Origin: Nocardioides jiangxiensis
Lineage (GTDB): Bacteria > Actinomycetota > Actinomycetes > Propionibacteriales > Nocardioidaceae
Reading direction: 5' to 3'
DNA: 64,000 bases
NCBI RefSeq assembly: GCF_030580915.1
Contig: NZ_JAUQTA010000001.1
Coordinates: 868,001 to 932,000, forward strand
Each line of letters opens with the position of its first letter. Position 1 is the stretch's first letter. The notes under the pieces were generated by a model. That model did not search any database, had not been told where the DNA came from, and saw only the letters and a program-made list of their open reading frames with translations. Below, piece by piece: positions 8,573-17,388 of this stretch. Both the position numbers and the translations under genes were made by a program.

Positions 8573-8782
8573 ATGACCGTCGACCGCGCCGTCCTGGTCC
8601 TCGCCGGCACCATGACCCTGGTCAGCGCCTTGCTGGTCGCCGTGGTCTCGCCGTGGTTCCTGCTGCTCACCTGCTTCGTGGGCGCCAACCTGCTGCAGTC
8701 GGCGTTCACGGGGTTCTGCCCCGCAGCGCTGGTCTTCCGCAGGCTGGGCCTGCCCGGGGGATGCGCGTTCCCGCAGAGGTGA
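8573..8782 (+). CDS. DUF2892 (YgaP-like) membrane protein
   Basis: A 69-residue protein with two membrane helices (VLVLAGTMTLVSALLVAVV and WFLLLTCFVGANLL) and the family end motif FTGFCPAALVFRRLG. The same membrane module is fused to a rhodanese in E. coli YgaP, and stand-alone copies often accompany sulfur-handling genes. It is the last gene of the MmpL operon and is followed by a strong hairpin. This supports a reactive-sulfur theme for the operon. Confidence 0.8.
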   Translation: MTVDRAVLVLAGTMTLVSALLVAVVSPWFLLLTCFVGANLLQSAFTGFCPAALVFRRLGLPGGCAFPQR

Positions 8783-8834
8783 CGCCCCGAGACCGCCGGG
8801 CCAGGGACGCCCCCTTCCGCGGCCCGGCGTGACG

Positions 8835-8863
8835 CGGCCCCGACCGAGCATCGGTCGGGGCCG
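8835..8863. terminator. Strong hairpin terminator after the MmpL operon
   Basis: A perfect 13-bp stem (CGGCCCCGACCGA, 8835-8847, with TCGGTCGGGGCCG, 8851-8863) and a GCA loop, followed by the mildly T-rich TTGTCGTTGTC. It can serve the rightward operon and, read in reverse, the leftward guaA transcript. Confidence 0.8.
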
Positions 8864-8953
8864 TTGTCGTTGTCTGCCAGCCGTCGGACACGACAAGGCC
8901 GCCCGACTCGCCGTACTCATCGGCAGGTCGGGCGGCCCTGGTGGCTCAGGGGG

Positions 8954-9066
8954 CCTCCTCGCTCACTCCCAGGCGGCCTTCGGCCGCTGGTCGCTCGCTC
9001 GTCGGGCTCCTCCGCAAGCACTCGCTGCGCTCGCGCTTCCTCCGGAGCCCTCCTCGCTCACTCCCA
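8954..9066. repeat. Duplicated guaA 3' end flanking a structured spacer
   Basis: The 18-base sequence CCTCCTCGCTCACTCCCA occurs at 8954-8971 and again at 9049-9066, where it covers the last codons and stop of guaA. Between the copies are a small hairpin (GCGGCC TTC GGCCGC, 8973-8987) and a larger inverted repeat (GGGCTCC at 9004-9010 with GGAGCCC at 9044-9050, plus AAGC/GCTT inside). The rest of the 275-base gap between the DUF2892 gene and guaA holds only the terminator above; no gene is seen. Confidence 0.6.
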
Positions 9067-10629
9067 TTCGATCGTGCCCGGGGGCTTGGACGTCACGTCC
9101 AGCGTCACCCGGTTGATCTCCTTGACCTCGTTGGTGATCCGCGTCGAGATCTTCTCCAGCACCTCGTAGGGCAGGCGGGCCCAGTCCGCGGTCATCGCGT
9201 CCTCGGAGGTGACCGGACGCAGCACGACCGGGTGGCCGTAGGTGCGACCGTCGCCCTGGACGCCGACCGAGCGGACGTCGGCGAGCAGCACGACCGGCAT
9301 CTGCCAGATCGAGCCGTCGAGGCCGGCCTTGGTCATCTCCTCGCGAGCGATCGCGTCGGCCTCGCGGAGGATGTCGAGACGCTCGCGGGTGACCTCACCG
9401 ACGATGCGGATGCCCAGACCCGGACCCGGGAACGGCTGCCGCTGGACGATGACGTCCGGCAGGCCGAGCTGCGCACCGACGGCACGCACCTCGTCCTTGA
9501 AGAGCTCACGCAGCGGCTCCACCAGCTCGAACTCGAGGTCCTCCGGGAGGCCGCCGACGTTGTGGTGGGACTTGATGGTCGAGGTGCCCGCGCCGTGGCC
9601 GGACTCGACGACGTCCGGGTAGAGCGTGCCCTGGACGAGGAAGCCGACCTTCGTGCCCTCGGGCGCCGACTTGATGACCTCGAGCTCGGCACCCTCGAAC
9701 GCGCGGATGAACTCGCGGCCGATGATCTTGCGCTTGGCCTCCGGCTCCGAGACGCCGGCAAGCGCGTCGAGGAACTGCTTCTCGGCGTCGACGACGATCA
9801 GCTTCGCGCCCGTGGCTGCGACGAAGTCGCGCTCGACCTGCTCGGTCTCGTCCTTGCGCATGAGGCCGTGGTCGACGTACACGCAGGTGAGGCGGTCGCC
9901 GATCGCCTTCTGCACGATGGCAGCGGCGACGGCGGAGTCGACACCTCCGGAGAGGCCGCAGATCGCGCGACCTTCCTCGCCGATCTGCTCCTTGATCCGG
10001 GCGATCTGCTCCTCGGCGATGTTGCCGATCGTCCAGGTCTGGCGACATCCCGCGATGTTCCACAGGAAGTGCTCGAGCACCTGCTGGCCGTGCTCGGAGT
10101 GGAGCACCTCGGGGTGCCACTGCACACCGGCGTAGCCGCGGGCGACGTCCTCGAACGCCGCGACCGGGGTCAGCTCCGTCGAGGCGAGGACCGTGAAGCC
10201 CTCCGGCGCCTTGACGACCTGGTCGCCGTGCGACATCCAGACGTTGTGGGCCGAGGGCATGCCCGCCATCAGCACGCCGTGCTCGACGACCTGGACAGGG
10301 GTGCGGCCGTACTCGCGCAGGCCGGTCGCGGAGACCTCGCCGCCGAGGGCCTGGGCCATCGTCTGGAAGCCGTAGCACATGCCGAAGACAGGGACCTCGC
10401 CGGTGAAGAGCTCGCCGTTGAGTGACGGGGCGCCCTCCTCGTAGACCGACGACGGACCGCCGGAGAGGATGATCGCCTTCGGCTTCTTCGCCAGCATCTC
10501 GGCGACGGGCAGCGTGTGCGGCACGATCTCGGAGTAGACCCTGGCCTCGCGGACGCGGCGCGCGATCAGCTGCGCGTACTGCGCCCCGAAGTCGACGACG
10601 AGGACGAGGTCGTGCGAAGTGTCAGTCAC
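9058..10629 (-). CDS. guaA: GMP synthase (glutamine-hydrolysing)
   Basis: A 523-residue GMP synthase that converts XMP to GMP with glutamine and ATP, the last step of guanine nucleotide synthesis. The class I amidotransferase half has the nucleophile motif [11 protein letters not shown] and the His/Glu motif GVQWHPEV; the ATP pyrophosphatase half has the P-loop [13 protein letters not shown]; the C-terminal dimer domain ends [12 protein letters not shown]. Length and domain order are complete. GTG start at 10629. It lies at the downstream end of a leftward stretch that also carries guaB3 and guaB, though a 350-base gap separates it from the next gene. Confidence 0.97.
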   Translation of the reverse strand: MTDTSHDLVLVVDFGAQYAQLIARRVREARVYSEIVPHTLPVAEMLAKKPKAIILSGGPSSVYEEGAPSLNGELFTGEVPVFGMCYGFQTMAQALGGEVSATGLREYGRTPVQVVEHGVLMAGMPSAHNVWMSHGDQVVKAPEGFTVLASTELTPVAAFEDVARGYAGVQWHPEVLHSEHGQQVLEHFLWNIAGCRQTWTIGNIAEEQIARIKEQIGEEGRAICGLSGGVDSAVAAAIVQKAIGDRLTCVYVDHGLMRKDETEQVERDFVAATGAKLIVVDAEKQFLDALAGVSEPEAKRKIIGREFIRAFEGAELEVIKSAPEGTKVGFLVQGTLYPDVVESGHGAGTSTIKSHHNVGGLPEDLEFELVEPLRELFKDEVRAVGAQLGLPDVIVQRQPFPGPGLGIRIVGEVTRERLDILREADAIAREEMTKAGLDGSIWQMPVVLLADVRSVGVQGDGRTYGHPVVLRPVTSEDAMTADWARLPYEVLEKISTRITNEVKEINRVTLDVTSKPPGTIEWE

Positions 10630-10684
10630 GCGCGGATTCTAACGTCCGTACGCCGCTCTCCCGGACGCCCGTCCGCCGCCACCT

Positions 10685-10778
10685 CCCCGCCGAACGCACC
10701 AGGACCCCGCCGGGGAGGGAGCCTGTGCCGCCGGGGTCCGACCCCGCCGAACGCACCAGGACCCCGCCGGGGAGGGAG
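10685..10778. repeat. Perfect 37-bp direct repeat with 57-bp period
   Basis: A 37-base sequence beginning CCCCGCCGAACGCACC occurs at 10685-10721 and identically at 10742-10778, with 20 bases between. Just after the second copy GGCGGGGTCCT (10782-10792) is the inverse of AGGACCCCGCC inside each unit, so either copy can fold with it. The repeat lies 56 bases upstream of guaA. Apart from this repeat and the terminator near 10900, the 352-base gap holds nothing I can identify. Confidence 0.75.
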
Positions 10779-10896
10779 GGTGGCGGGGTCCTGGCCATCC
10801 ACGCTTTCGTGGAACAGCGCGGACATGGGACCCGGCATGGGAGGGAGCAAGACTCTCCGGGCCCACTTCGTGCAACGAACCCTCCCCGGACGCGTT

Positions 10897-10931
10897 ACGG
10901 CCCGGCCCCGAAAGTTTCGGGACCGGGCCGT
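10897..10931 (-). terminator. Hairpin terminator after the GMC oxidoreductase gene
   Basis: A long stem (ACGGCCCGG at 10897-10905 with CCGGGCCGT at 10923-10931, extended inward by CCCGAAA/TTTCGGG with one mismatch) lies about 50 bases beyond the stop of the leftward GMC oxidoreductase gene. Confidence 0.75.
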
Positions 10932-10981
10932 CACGGTGGTGCGCGTGTGGCGCAGGGGGCGTGGGTGGCGTCACGCCACCG

Positions 10982-12718
10982 TCAGCTGATGCCCACGATC
11001 GGCAGCCGCAGCGCTGCGGGAGCAGCCTCGGGGACGACCGGGTTCTTCGGCTGGACCGGCTCGATCCGGCGGTAGGCCTCACCCTGGGCGGGGCGGGTGT
11101 CCGCCTCGCCCTTGTTGGGCCAGAACGAGAGGGCGCGCTCGGCCTGGGCGGTGATCGTCAGCGACGGGTTCACACCGAGGTTCGCCGAGATCGTCGAGCC
11201 GTCCATGATGTGCAGGCCCTCGTAGCCGTACATCCGGTGGAACGGGTCGACCACGCCGGTCTCCGGCGAGTCGCCGATCGTGCAGCCGCCGATGAAGTGC
11301 GCCGTCAGCGGCACGTTGAACGGCTCGCCGATGGTGCCGCCCGCGACGCCGTTCATGTTGTCCGCCATCTGGCGCGCGGCCTCGTTCGCGACCGGGATCC
11401 ACGTCGGGTTCTCGCCGCCGTGACCCTGCTTCGAGGTCATGAAGGAGCCGCCACCGGGCAGCTTCACCCGACGCGTCGTGATCGAGTTGTCGAGGGTCTG
11501 CATGACCAGCAGGATCACCACCCGCTCGGACCAGTGCTTGACGTCGTACAGGTTGGAGACGTTCTTCGGGTTGAGCCAGAGCTTGGCGTAGTCCTTCGCC
11601 CATCGGCCGAAGCGGCCGGGGCCACCGTCGGAGAGCACCGTCTGCATGAGCGACATGGCATTGGAGCCCTTGCCGTAGCGGACCGGCTCGATGTGGGTGA
11701 CCTCGTCGGGGTGCCACGAGGAGGTGATCGCGACGCCGTCGGTGAAGTCGACGTCGGCTCCCCGCTCGGAGATGACACCGAGGATCGACTCCGAGTTGGT
11801 GCGCGTGAGCACGCCGAGGCGGTCGGAGACCTTGGGCAGCGAGCCCTCGTCCTTGAGCTTGTGCAGCAGCTTCTGGGTGCCCAGCGCGGCGGCGGCGAAG
11901 ATGACGTGGTCGGCCGTGAAGGTCTTGACCGCGGTCTTGCGCGACAGCTTCGCCTTGGTCCAGCGGGCGGTGACGGTGTAGCCGCCGCCCACCTTCGGGC
12001 GGACGTCGGTGACGGTGGTCAGCGGGTGCACCTCGGCGCCGGCCTGCTCGGCCAGGTAGAGGTAGTTCTTCACCAGCGTGTTCTTGGCACCGTGGCGGCA
12101 GCCGGTCATGCACTCGCCGCAGTTGGTGCACGTCGTACGCCGCGGGCCGGCGCCGCCGAAGTACGGGTCCTCGACCTCCTTGCCGCCGTCGCGACCGTCC
12201 TCGCCGCCGAACAGGACACCCACCGGGGTCATGTGCAGCGAGTCGGCCGTGCCGAACTGCGCGGCCACCTTCGCGACCTCGCGGTCCGAGGCGGTCTCGA
12301 CCGGGTTGATGACGACGCCGAGCATGCGCTTGGCCTGGTCGTAGTAGGGCGCCAGCTCCGACTTCCAGTCGGTGATGTGCGCCCAGGAGCGGTCCTTGTA
12401 GAACGCGTCGAGCGGTTCGTAGAGCGTGTTGGCGTAGACCAGCGAGCCACCGCCGACGCCCGCGCCGGCGAGGATCAGGCAGTCCTTGACCATGTCGATG
12501 CGCTGGATGCCGTAGGCGCCGATCGCGGGGTTGAAGAGGAACTTCTTCAGGTCCCAGGAGTTCTTGGCGAAGTCCTCGTCGCGGAAGCGGGCACCCGCCT
12601 CCAGCACGCCGACCTTGTAGCCCTTCTCGGTCAGGCGCAGCGCCGAGACCGAGCCGCCGAAGCCGGAGCCGATGACCAGGACGTCGTAGTGCTGGCCACC
12701 CGTCACCTGGCCGCTCAC
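10982..12718 (-). CDS. GMC family oxidoreductase (ChoD-like cholesterol oxidase family)
   Basis: A 578-residue FAD enzyme of the GMC family, with the Rossmann motif VIGSGFGGSVSALRL at residues 15-29, AGAGVGGGSLVYAN near 84, and a C-terminal FAD motif with MDGSTISANLGVNPSLT. Length and the neighbouring gua genes match mycobacterial ChoD (Rv3409c, 578 aa). Unusually for a GMC enzyme it carries a CTNCGECMTGCRHG segment near residue 200, with four Cys spaced as in iron-sulfur proteins. The GTG start overlaps the stop of the aldehyde dehydrogenase gene by 4 bases, so the two are coupled. The substrate is not proven to be a sterol. Confidence 0.85.
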   Translation of the reverse strand: MSGQVTGGQHYDVLVIGSGFGGSVSALRLTEKGYKVGVLEAGARFRDEDFAKNSWDLKKFLFNPAIGAYGIQRIDMVKDCLILAGAGVGGGSLVYANTLYEPLDAFYKDRSWAHITDWKSELAPYYDQAKRMLGVVINPVETASDREVAKVAAQFGTADSLHMTPVGVLFGGEDGRDGGKEVEDPYFGGAGPRRTTCTNCGECMTGCRHGAKNTLVKNYLYLAEQAGAEVHPLTTVTDVRPKVGGGYTVTARWTKAKLSRKTAVKTFTADHVIFAAAALGTQKLLHKLKDEGSLPKVSDRLGVLTRTNSESILGVISERGADVDFTDGVAITSSWHPDEVTHIEPVRYGKGSNAMSLMQTVLSDGGPGRFGRWAKDYAKLWLNPKNVSNLYDVKHWSERVVILLVMQTLDNSITTRRVKLPGGGSFMTSKQGHGGENPTWIPVANEAARQMADNMNGVAGGTIGEPFNVPLTAHFIGGCTIGDSPETGVVDPFHRMYGYEGLHIMDGSTISANLGVNPSLTITAQAERALSFWPNKGEADTRPAQGEAYRRIEPVQPKNPVVPEAAPAALRLPIVGIS

Positions 12719-14343
12719 GAGGTGCGACCGAACTTCGCGAGGAGCTTCTCGTTGAACGTCGAGATCGCTGCGAACTGCTTGTTGCTCAGCGGGCCGAACG
12801 CCGCGAGCGGCATGACCCGCTGCGTGCCGACGGACTGCACCTCGGTGTAGCGGTGGATGCCCTCGGCGCCCTGGCGGCGGCCGAGGCCCGACTCACGCAT
12901 GCCGCCCATCGGAGCCTCGAGCGAGCCGAACGTGGCGCCGTACGCCTCGTTGACGTTGACCGTGCCCGCCTTGATCTCGCGGGCGATGGCGCGGCCGCGC
13001 TTGGCGTCCTTGGTCCAGACCGACGCGTTGAGGCCGTAGCAGCCCTCGTTGGCGAGCGCGATCGCCTCGGTCTCCTCGTGGAAGCGGTAGATCGAGATGA
13101 CCGGACCGAAGGTCTCGTTGGCGTAGATGTCCATCTCGGGGGTGACGCCCTCGAGGATCGTCGGCTCGAGGAAGTACGGCGCGATGTCCGGGCGGTGCTT
13201 GCCTCCGGTGAGCACCGTGGCGCCCTTGGCCTTGGCGTCCTCGATGTGGGCGAGAGCGGTGTCGAGCTGGTCCTGCGAGATGAGCGAGCCCATGTCGATG
13301 GCCCAGTCCTGGCCGGCGCCCAGGGTCATCGCCTCGGTGCGGGCGACGAAGCGGCCCACGAAGCGGTCGTAGATCGCGTCGGCGACGAACATGCGCTCGG
13401 TCGAGACGCAGAGCTGGCCCGCGTTGGAGTACGTCGCGCGAACCGCACCCTCCGCGGCACGCTCGATGTTGGCGTCCTCGAGGATCAGGATCGGGTTCTT
13501 GCCACCGAGCTCGAGCGAGCAGTTGATGAGGCGCTCGGCACAGCCCGCGGCGACGCGCTTGCCGGTCGCGGTGGAGCCGGTGAAGCAGATGTAGTCGGCC
13601 CGCTCGATGAGCGCGGTGCCGACCTTCGAGCCGGGGCCCGCGACCGGGATCCACAGGTCCTCGGGGAAGCCGGCCTCGCGGAGCAGCTTCACACCGACGA
13701 GCGCGGTCAGCATGGTCTGGCTGTCGGCCTTGGCGACCACGGCGTTGCCGGCCATGAGCGCCGGGATGCCGTCGGACATCGCCATCGTGAACGGGTAGTT
13801 CCACGGCGAGATGATGCCGACGACGCCCTTGGGCACGCGGTTGAGGTCGATGCGGGTCAGGGCCGGCAGGACGCCCTGACGGCGCTGGGTGTCGAGGTGG
13901 CGGTGGGCACTGCGCGCGTAGTACCGCGCGGTCAGCGCGACGTGGTAGACCTCGTTGTAGGCGTCGCGACGGGCCTTCGCGGACTCCCAGACGGCGATGT
14001 CCATGATCTCGTCGGCGTTGGCCAGCACGAGGTCGTGGAAGCGCATGAGGATCGCGGCGCGCTCGTCGATCGAGGTGCGAGCCCACTTCGCCTGCGCGGC
14101 GCGCGCGCGGGCGAAGGCCGTGTCGACATCGTCGATCGACGACTGCGGGATGACACCGAGCGGCTGGCCGTTGATCGGCGAGACCGACGGGACCCCGTCG
14201 CCGGAGGTCGCCAGCAGCTGACCGGTCAGCGAGGCGACGTACTGCGGGTCGAGGGCGTAGGAGCCCTCGATGTTGTGCTCGGGGTCGTGCGGGCCCTCGA
14301 CGGTGCCGCTCTTGTCGGCCGGCTCGTTGTTGCGTGCGCTCAT
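12715..14343 (-). CDS. gabD: Succinic semialdehyde dehydrogenase (GabD2-like)
   Basis: A 542-residue NAD(P)-dependent aldehyde dehydrogenase that would oxidise succinic semialdehyde to succinate. Seen motifs: ISPWNYPFTMAMSDGIPAL (cofactor-binding fold), FTGSTATGKRVA, catalytic Glu in LELGGKNPILI, catalytic Cys in NAGQLCVSTERM, and ETFGPVISIY. The N-terminal SARNNEPADKSG tail is not part of the catalytic fold. ATG at 14343 is chosen because TACTCT lies 6 bases before it, a leaderless arrangement; no ribosome-binding site is seen. It ends in a 4-base overlap with the GMC oxidoreductase. The substrate assignment follows the GabD2 family. Confidence 0.85.
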   Translation of the reverse strand: MSARNNEPADKSGTVEGPHDPEHNIEGSYALDPQYVASLTGQLLATSGDGVPSVSPINGQPLGVIPQSSIDDVDTAFARARAAQAKWARTSIDERAAILMRFHDLVLANADEIMDIAVWESAKARRDAYNEVYHVALTARYYARSAHRHLDTQRRQGVLPALTRIDLNRVPKGVVGIISPWNYPFTMAMSDGIPALMAGNAVVAKADSQTMLTALVGVKLLREAGFPEDLWIPVAGPGSKVGTALIERADYICFTGSTATGKRVAAGCAERLINCSLELGGKNPILILEDANIERAAEGAVRATYSNAGQLCVSTERMFVADAIYDRFVGRFVARTEAMTLGAGQDWAIDMGSLISQDQLDTALAHIEDAKAKGATVLTGGKHRPDIAPYFLEPTILEGVTPEMDIYANETFGPVISIYRFHEETEAIALANEGCYGLNASVWTKDAKRGRAIAREIKAGTVNVNEAYGATFGSLEAPMGGMRESGLGRRQGAEGIHRYTEVQSVGTQRVMPLAAFGPLSNKQFAAISTFNEKLLAKFGRTS

Positions 14344-14441
14344 GGGTCGAGAGTAGGCGACACGTTGTCTCATTAACCAGCGTTCAACAGGTGTGAGACT
14401 TGACACTCGGCCCCGTGATGTCAACCGGAGAGTGACACTCC

Positions 14442-16163
14442 TCAGATGAGGTCGGGCAGGCTCACGCGCGCCTCGTCGGCTTCCTGGTCGGTCATCATCT
14501 TCTGGCTCTGGCGCTCGGCCGCCACGCGCCGCCGGTAGTGGTCGACCTCGGCAGCCAGGCGCTCCTCGGTCCAGCCCAGGAGCTCCCCGATGAGGCGGGC
14601 CGCTTCCGGGGCGGCACCCACTCCCCGGTCGAAGGTCTCGATCGAGATCCGGGTACGCCGGACCAGCACGTCGTCGAGGTGGCGCGCACCCTCGTGGGTC
14701 ACCGCGTGGACCACCTCGGCGGCCAGGTAGTCCTCCGCACCGGCGAGCGGAGCCGAGAGCTCCGGACGGTCCGCGACCAGGTCGAGGACGTCGTCGATCC
14801 GCCCGCCGTAGCGGCCGAGCAGGTGGTCGATCCGGGCCAGGTGCAGGCCACTGCGGCGAGCCAGCATGACCCGCTGGTTGGCGCGGGTCTCGTAGCCATC
14901 GGCGCCGACCAGTGGCACGCGGTCGGTGATCGAGTCGCGCACCATCGGCGACCCGCCGCTGCGCAGCGAGTGGCTCGCGGCGTCGACGGCGTCGCGCGCC
15001 ATCACCCGGTACGTCGTCAGCTTGCCGCCGGCGATCATCACCAGGCCCGGCACGGGCGTGACCACGGTGTGCTCGCGGCTGATCCGGCTGGTCGGCTCGG
15101 ACTCGCCGGAGAGCAGCGGCCGCAGACCGGCGTACACGCCCTCGACGTCCTCGTGGTCGAGCGGCTCCCGCAGGATCCGGTTGACGTGCTCGAGCACGTA
15201 GTCGATGTCGGCACGGCTCGCGGCCGGGTGCGCCCGGTCGAGGTCCCAGGCGGTGTCGGTGGTGCCGATGATCCAGTGGCGGCCCCACGGGATGACGAAG
15301 AGCACGCTGGTCTCGGTGCGCACGATGAAGCCGGACTCGGAGCGGATGCGGTCGCGCGGCACGACGATGTGGATGCCCTTGCTCGCCTTGACGTGGAGCG
15401 AGCCGCGGCCGCCGACGAGGCCCTGGATCTCGTCGGTCCAGACACCAGCGGCGTTGACGACGACGCGGGCCCGGATCTCCAGGTCGCGCCCCGTCTCGAG
15501 GTCACGCGCCCGCACGCCGATCACGCGCTCGCCCTCGCGGAGGAACCCCGTCACCTTCGTGCGGGTCGCGATGTGGGCTCCGTGCTGGGCGGCGGTGCGG
15601 GCGACCGTCAGCACCAGCCGCGCGTCGTCGACCTGCGCGTCCCAGTACTGGATCGCGCCGGCGAGCCGCTCCGCCTTGAAGTCGGGGGCGACGCGGGCGA
15701 CGCCCTTGCGCGTGAGGTGGCGGTGTCGCGGCAGCCCGGCGTCGTGGCCACCGACGCGGGCCATGGTGTCGTAGAGCGCGAGGCCGGCTCCGACGTACCC
15801 GCGCTCCCACCCGCGGTGGGTCAGCGGGTAGAGGAACGGGACCGGCTTCACCAGGTGCGGTGCGAGCTTGGTCAGCAGCAGGCCCCGCTCGGTCAGTGCC
15901 TCGCGGACGAGGCCGAAGTCCATCATCTCGAGATAGCGCAGCCCGCCGTGGACCAGCTTCGAGCTGCGGCTCGAGGTGCCGGATGCCAGGTCGCGCTGCT
16001 CGAGCAGCCCGACCGTGAGGCCGCGGGTGACCGCATCGAGCGCAGCGCCTGCTCCCGTGATGCCCCCGCCGACGACGAGGACGTCGACCTCGTTGCCGGG
16101 CGTGCCCAGCTGCTGGAGCGCGGTCTCCCGCGCCTGTGGACTCAACGCGCTCGCGTTACCCAT
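14442..16163 (-). CDS. glpD: Glycerol-3-phosphate dehydrogenase, FAD-dependent
   Basis: A 573-residue flavoenzyme that oxidises glycerol 3-phosphate to dihydroxyacetone phosphate and passes electrons to quinone at the membrane. The N-terminus carries VLVVGGGITGAGAALDAV, followed by the family signature SGTSSRSSKLVHGGLRYLE and later IPWGRHWIIGTTDT. A C-terminal helical domain (about 410-540) is complete. ATG at 16163. It lies leftward between guaB3 and the succinic semialdehyde dehydrogenase gene; gaps of about 70-100 bases allow separate promoters. Confidence 0.93.
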   Translation of the reverse strand: MGNASALSPQARETALQQLGTPGNEVDVLVVGGGITGAGAALDAVTRGLTVGLLEQRDLASGTSSRSSKLVHGGLRYLEMMDFGLVREALTERGLLLTKLAPHLVKPVPFLYPLTHRGWERGYVGAGLALYDTMARVGGHDAGLPRHRHLTRKGVARVAPDFKAERLAGAIQYWDAQVDDARLVLTVARTAAQHGAHIATRTKVTGFLREGERVIGVRARDLETGRDLEIRARVVVNAAGVWTDEIQGLVGGRGSLHVKASKGIHIVVPRDRIRSESGFIVRTETSVLFVIPWGRHWIIGTTDTAWDLDRAHPAASRADIDYVLEHVNRILREPLDHEDVEGVYAGLRPLLSGESEPTSRISREHTVVTPVPGLVMIAGGKLTTYRVMARDAVDAASHSLRSGGSPMVRDSITDRVPLVGADGYETRANQRVMLARRSGLHLARIDHLLGRYGGRIDDVLDLVADRPELSAPLAGAEDYLAAEVVHAVTHEGARHLDDVLVRRTRISIETFDRGVGAAPEAARLIGELLGWTEERLAAEVDHYRRRVAAERQSQKMMTDQEADEARVSLPDLI

Positions 16164-16234
16164 GCCCCATGTCTACCTCCCCTGCCCCGCGCGGGGACAG
16201 GAATGGCGCGCCGACAGGGCAGTTCGGCTGCGAT

Positions 16235-17344
16235 TCAGCTCTCGACGACGATCTCCACGCGCTGGAACTCCTTGAGCTCCGTGTAGCCGGTCGTGGCCAT
16301 CGAGCGCTTGAGGGCGCCGATGAGGTTCATCGTGCCGTCGGCGACACGGGACGGGCCGAAGAGGATCTCCTCGATCGTGCCGACCGTGCCGAACTCGACG
16401 CGCTCGCCACGCGGCAGGTCTGCGTGGTGCGCCTCCGTGCCCCAGTGGAAGCCGGCGCCGGGCGCGTCGGAAGCACGGGCGAACGGCGAGCCCACCATGA
16501 CGGCGTCGGCACCACAGGCGATCGCCTTGGAGATGTCGCCCGAGCGGCCGATCGAGCCGTCGGCGATCACGTGGACGTAGCGGCCGCCGGACTCGTCGAG
16601 GTAGTCACGACGAGCCGCGGCGACATCGGCGACGGCCGAGGCCATGGGCACGGCGACACCCAGCACCGTGCGCGTGGTGTGCGCGGCACCGCCGCCGAAG
16701 CCCACGAGCACGCCGGCGGCACCGGTGCGCATCAGGTGCAGGGCAGCGGTGTACGTCGCGCAGCCACCGACGATGACCGGCACGTCCAGCTCGTAGATGA
16801 ACTCCTTGAGGTTCAGCGGCTCGGCCTGGCTCGAGACGTGCTCGGCGGAGACGGTGGTGCCGCGGATGACGAACATGTCGACGCCGGCGTCGACGACGCA
16901 CTTGGCGAACTCCTTGGTCCGCTGCGGCGAGAGGGAGCCGGCGACGGTCACACCGGACTCGCGGATCTCCCGGAGGCGCGCGGTGATGAGCTCGGGCTTG
17001 ATCGGCTCGGCGTAGATCTCCTGCATGCGGCGGGTCGCGTCGAGCCCACGCAGGCCGGCGACCTCCTCGAGCAGGGACGTCGGGTCCTCGTAGCGGGTCC
17101 AGAGGCCCTCGAGGTTGAGGACGCCCAGGCCGCCCAGCTTGCCCAGGGCGATGGCGGTCGACGGCGACATGACCGAGTCCATCGGCGCGGCGACGACCGG
17201 GAGGTCGAAGCGGTAGGCGTCGATCTGCCAGGCGACGCTGACCTCCTCGGGATCGCGCGTACGCCGCGAGGGCACGATCGCGATGTCGTCGAAGGAGTAC
17301 GCGCGGCGAGCACGCTTGGCGCGGCCGATCTCGATCTCAGTCAC
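16235..17344 (-). CDS. guaB3: GuaB3 family IMP dehydrogenase-related protein
   Basis: A 369-residue TIM-barrel protein of the IMPDH/GMP reductase superfamily without CBS domains. It begins TEIEIGRAKRARRAYSFDDI and has SFDDIAIVPS plus VAAPMDSVMSPSTAIALG, typical of actinobacterial GuaB3. In true IMPDH a loop GxGSxCTTR holds the catalytic Cys; here the loop reads GFGGGAAHTTRTVLG, with His and no Cys. So it is not an ordinary IMP dehydrogenase; the actinobacterial family is of uncertain activity. GTG start. It lies in the same leftward run as guaB and guaA. Confidence 0.9.
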   Translation of the reverse strand: MTEIEIGRAKRARRAYSFDDIAIVPSRRTRDPEEVSVAWQIDAYRFDLPVVAAPMDSVMSPSTAIALGKLGGLGVLNLEGLWTRYEDPTSLLEEVAGLRGLDATRRMQEIYAEPIKPELITARLREIRESGVTVAGSLSPQRTKEFAKCVVDAGVDMFVIRGTTVSAEHVSSQAEPLNLKEFIYELDVPVIVGGCATYTAALHLMRTGAAGVLVGFGGGAAHTTRTVLGVAVPMASAVADVAAARRDYLDESGGRYVHVIADGSIGRSGDISKAIACGADAVMVGSPFARASDAPGAGFHWGTEAHHADLPRGERVEFGTVGTIEEILFGPSRVADGTMNLIGALKRSMATTGYTELKEFQRVEIVVES

Positions 17345-17388
17345 GGTCGCAGTCTAGTGGCGACCGGCGCGCTCCCCCGACCTGCTGC

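Noticed and set aside
14538..16286. A frame of 582 codons on the + strand opposite glpD
   Set aside because: Shadow of a complete FAD-dependent glycerol-3-phosphate dehydrogenase.
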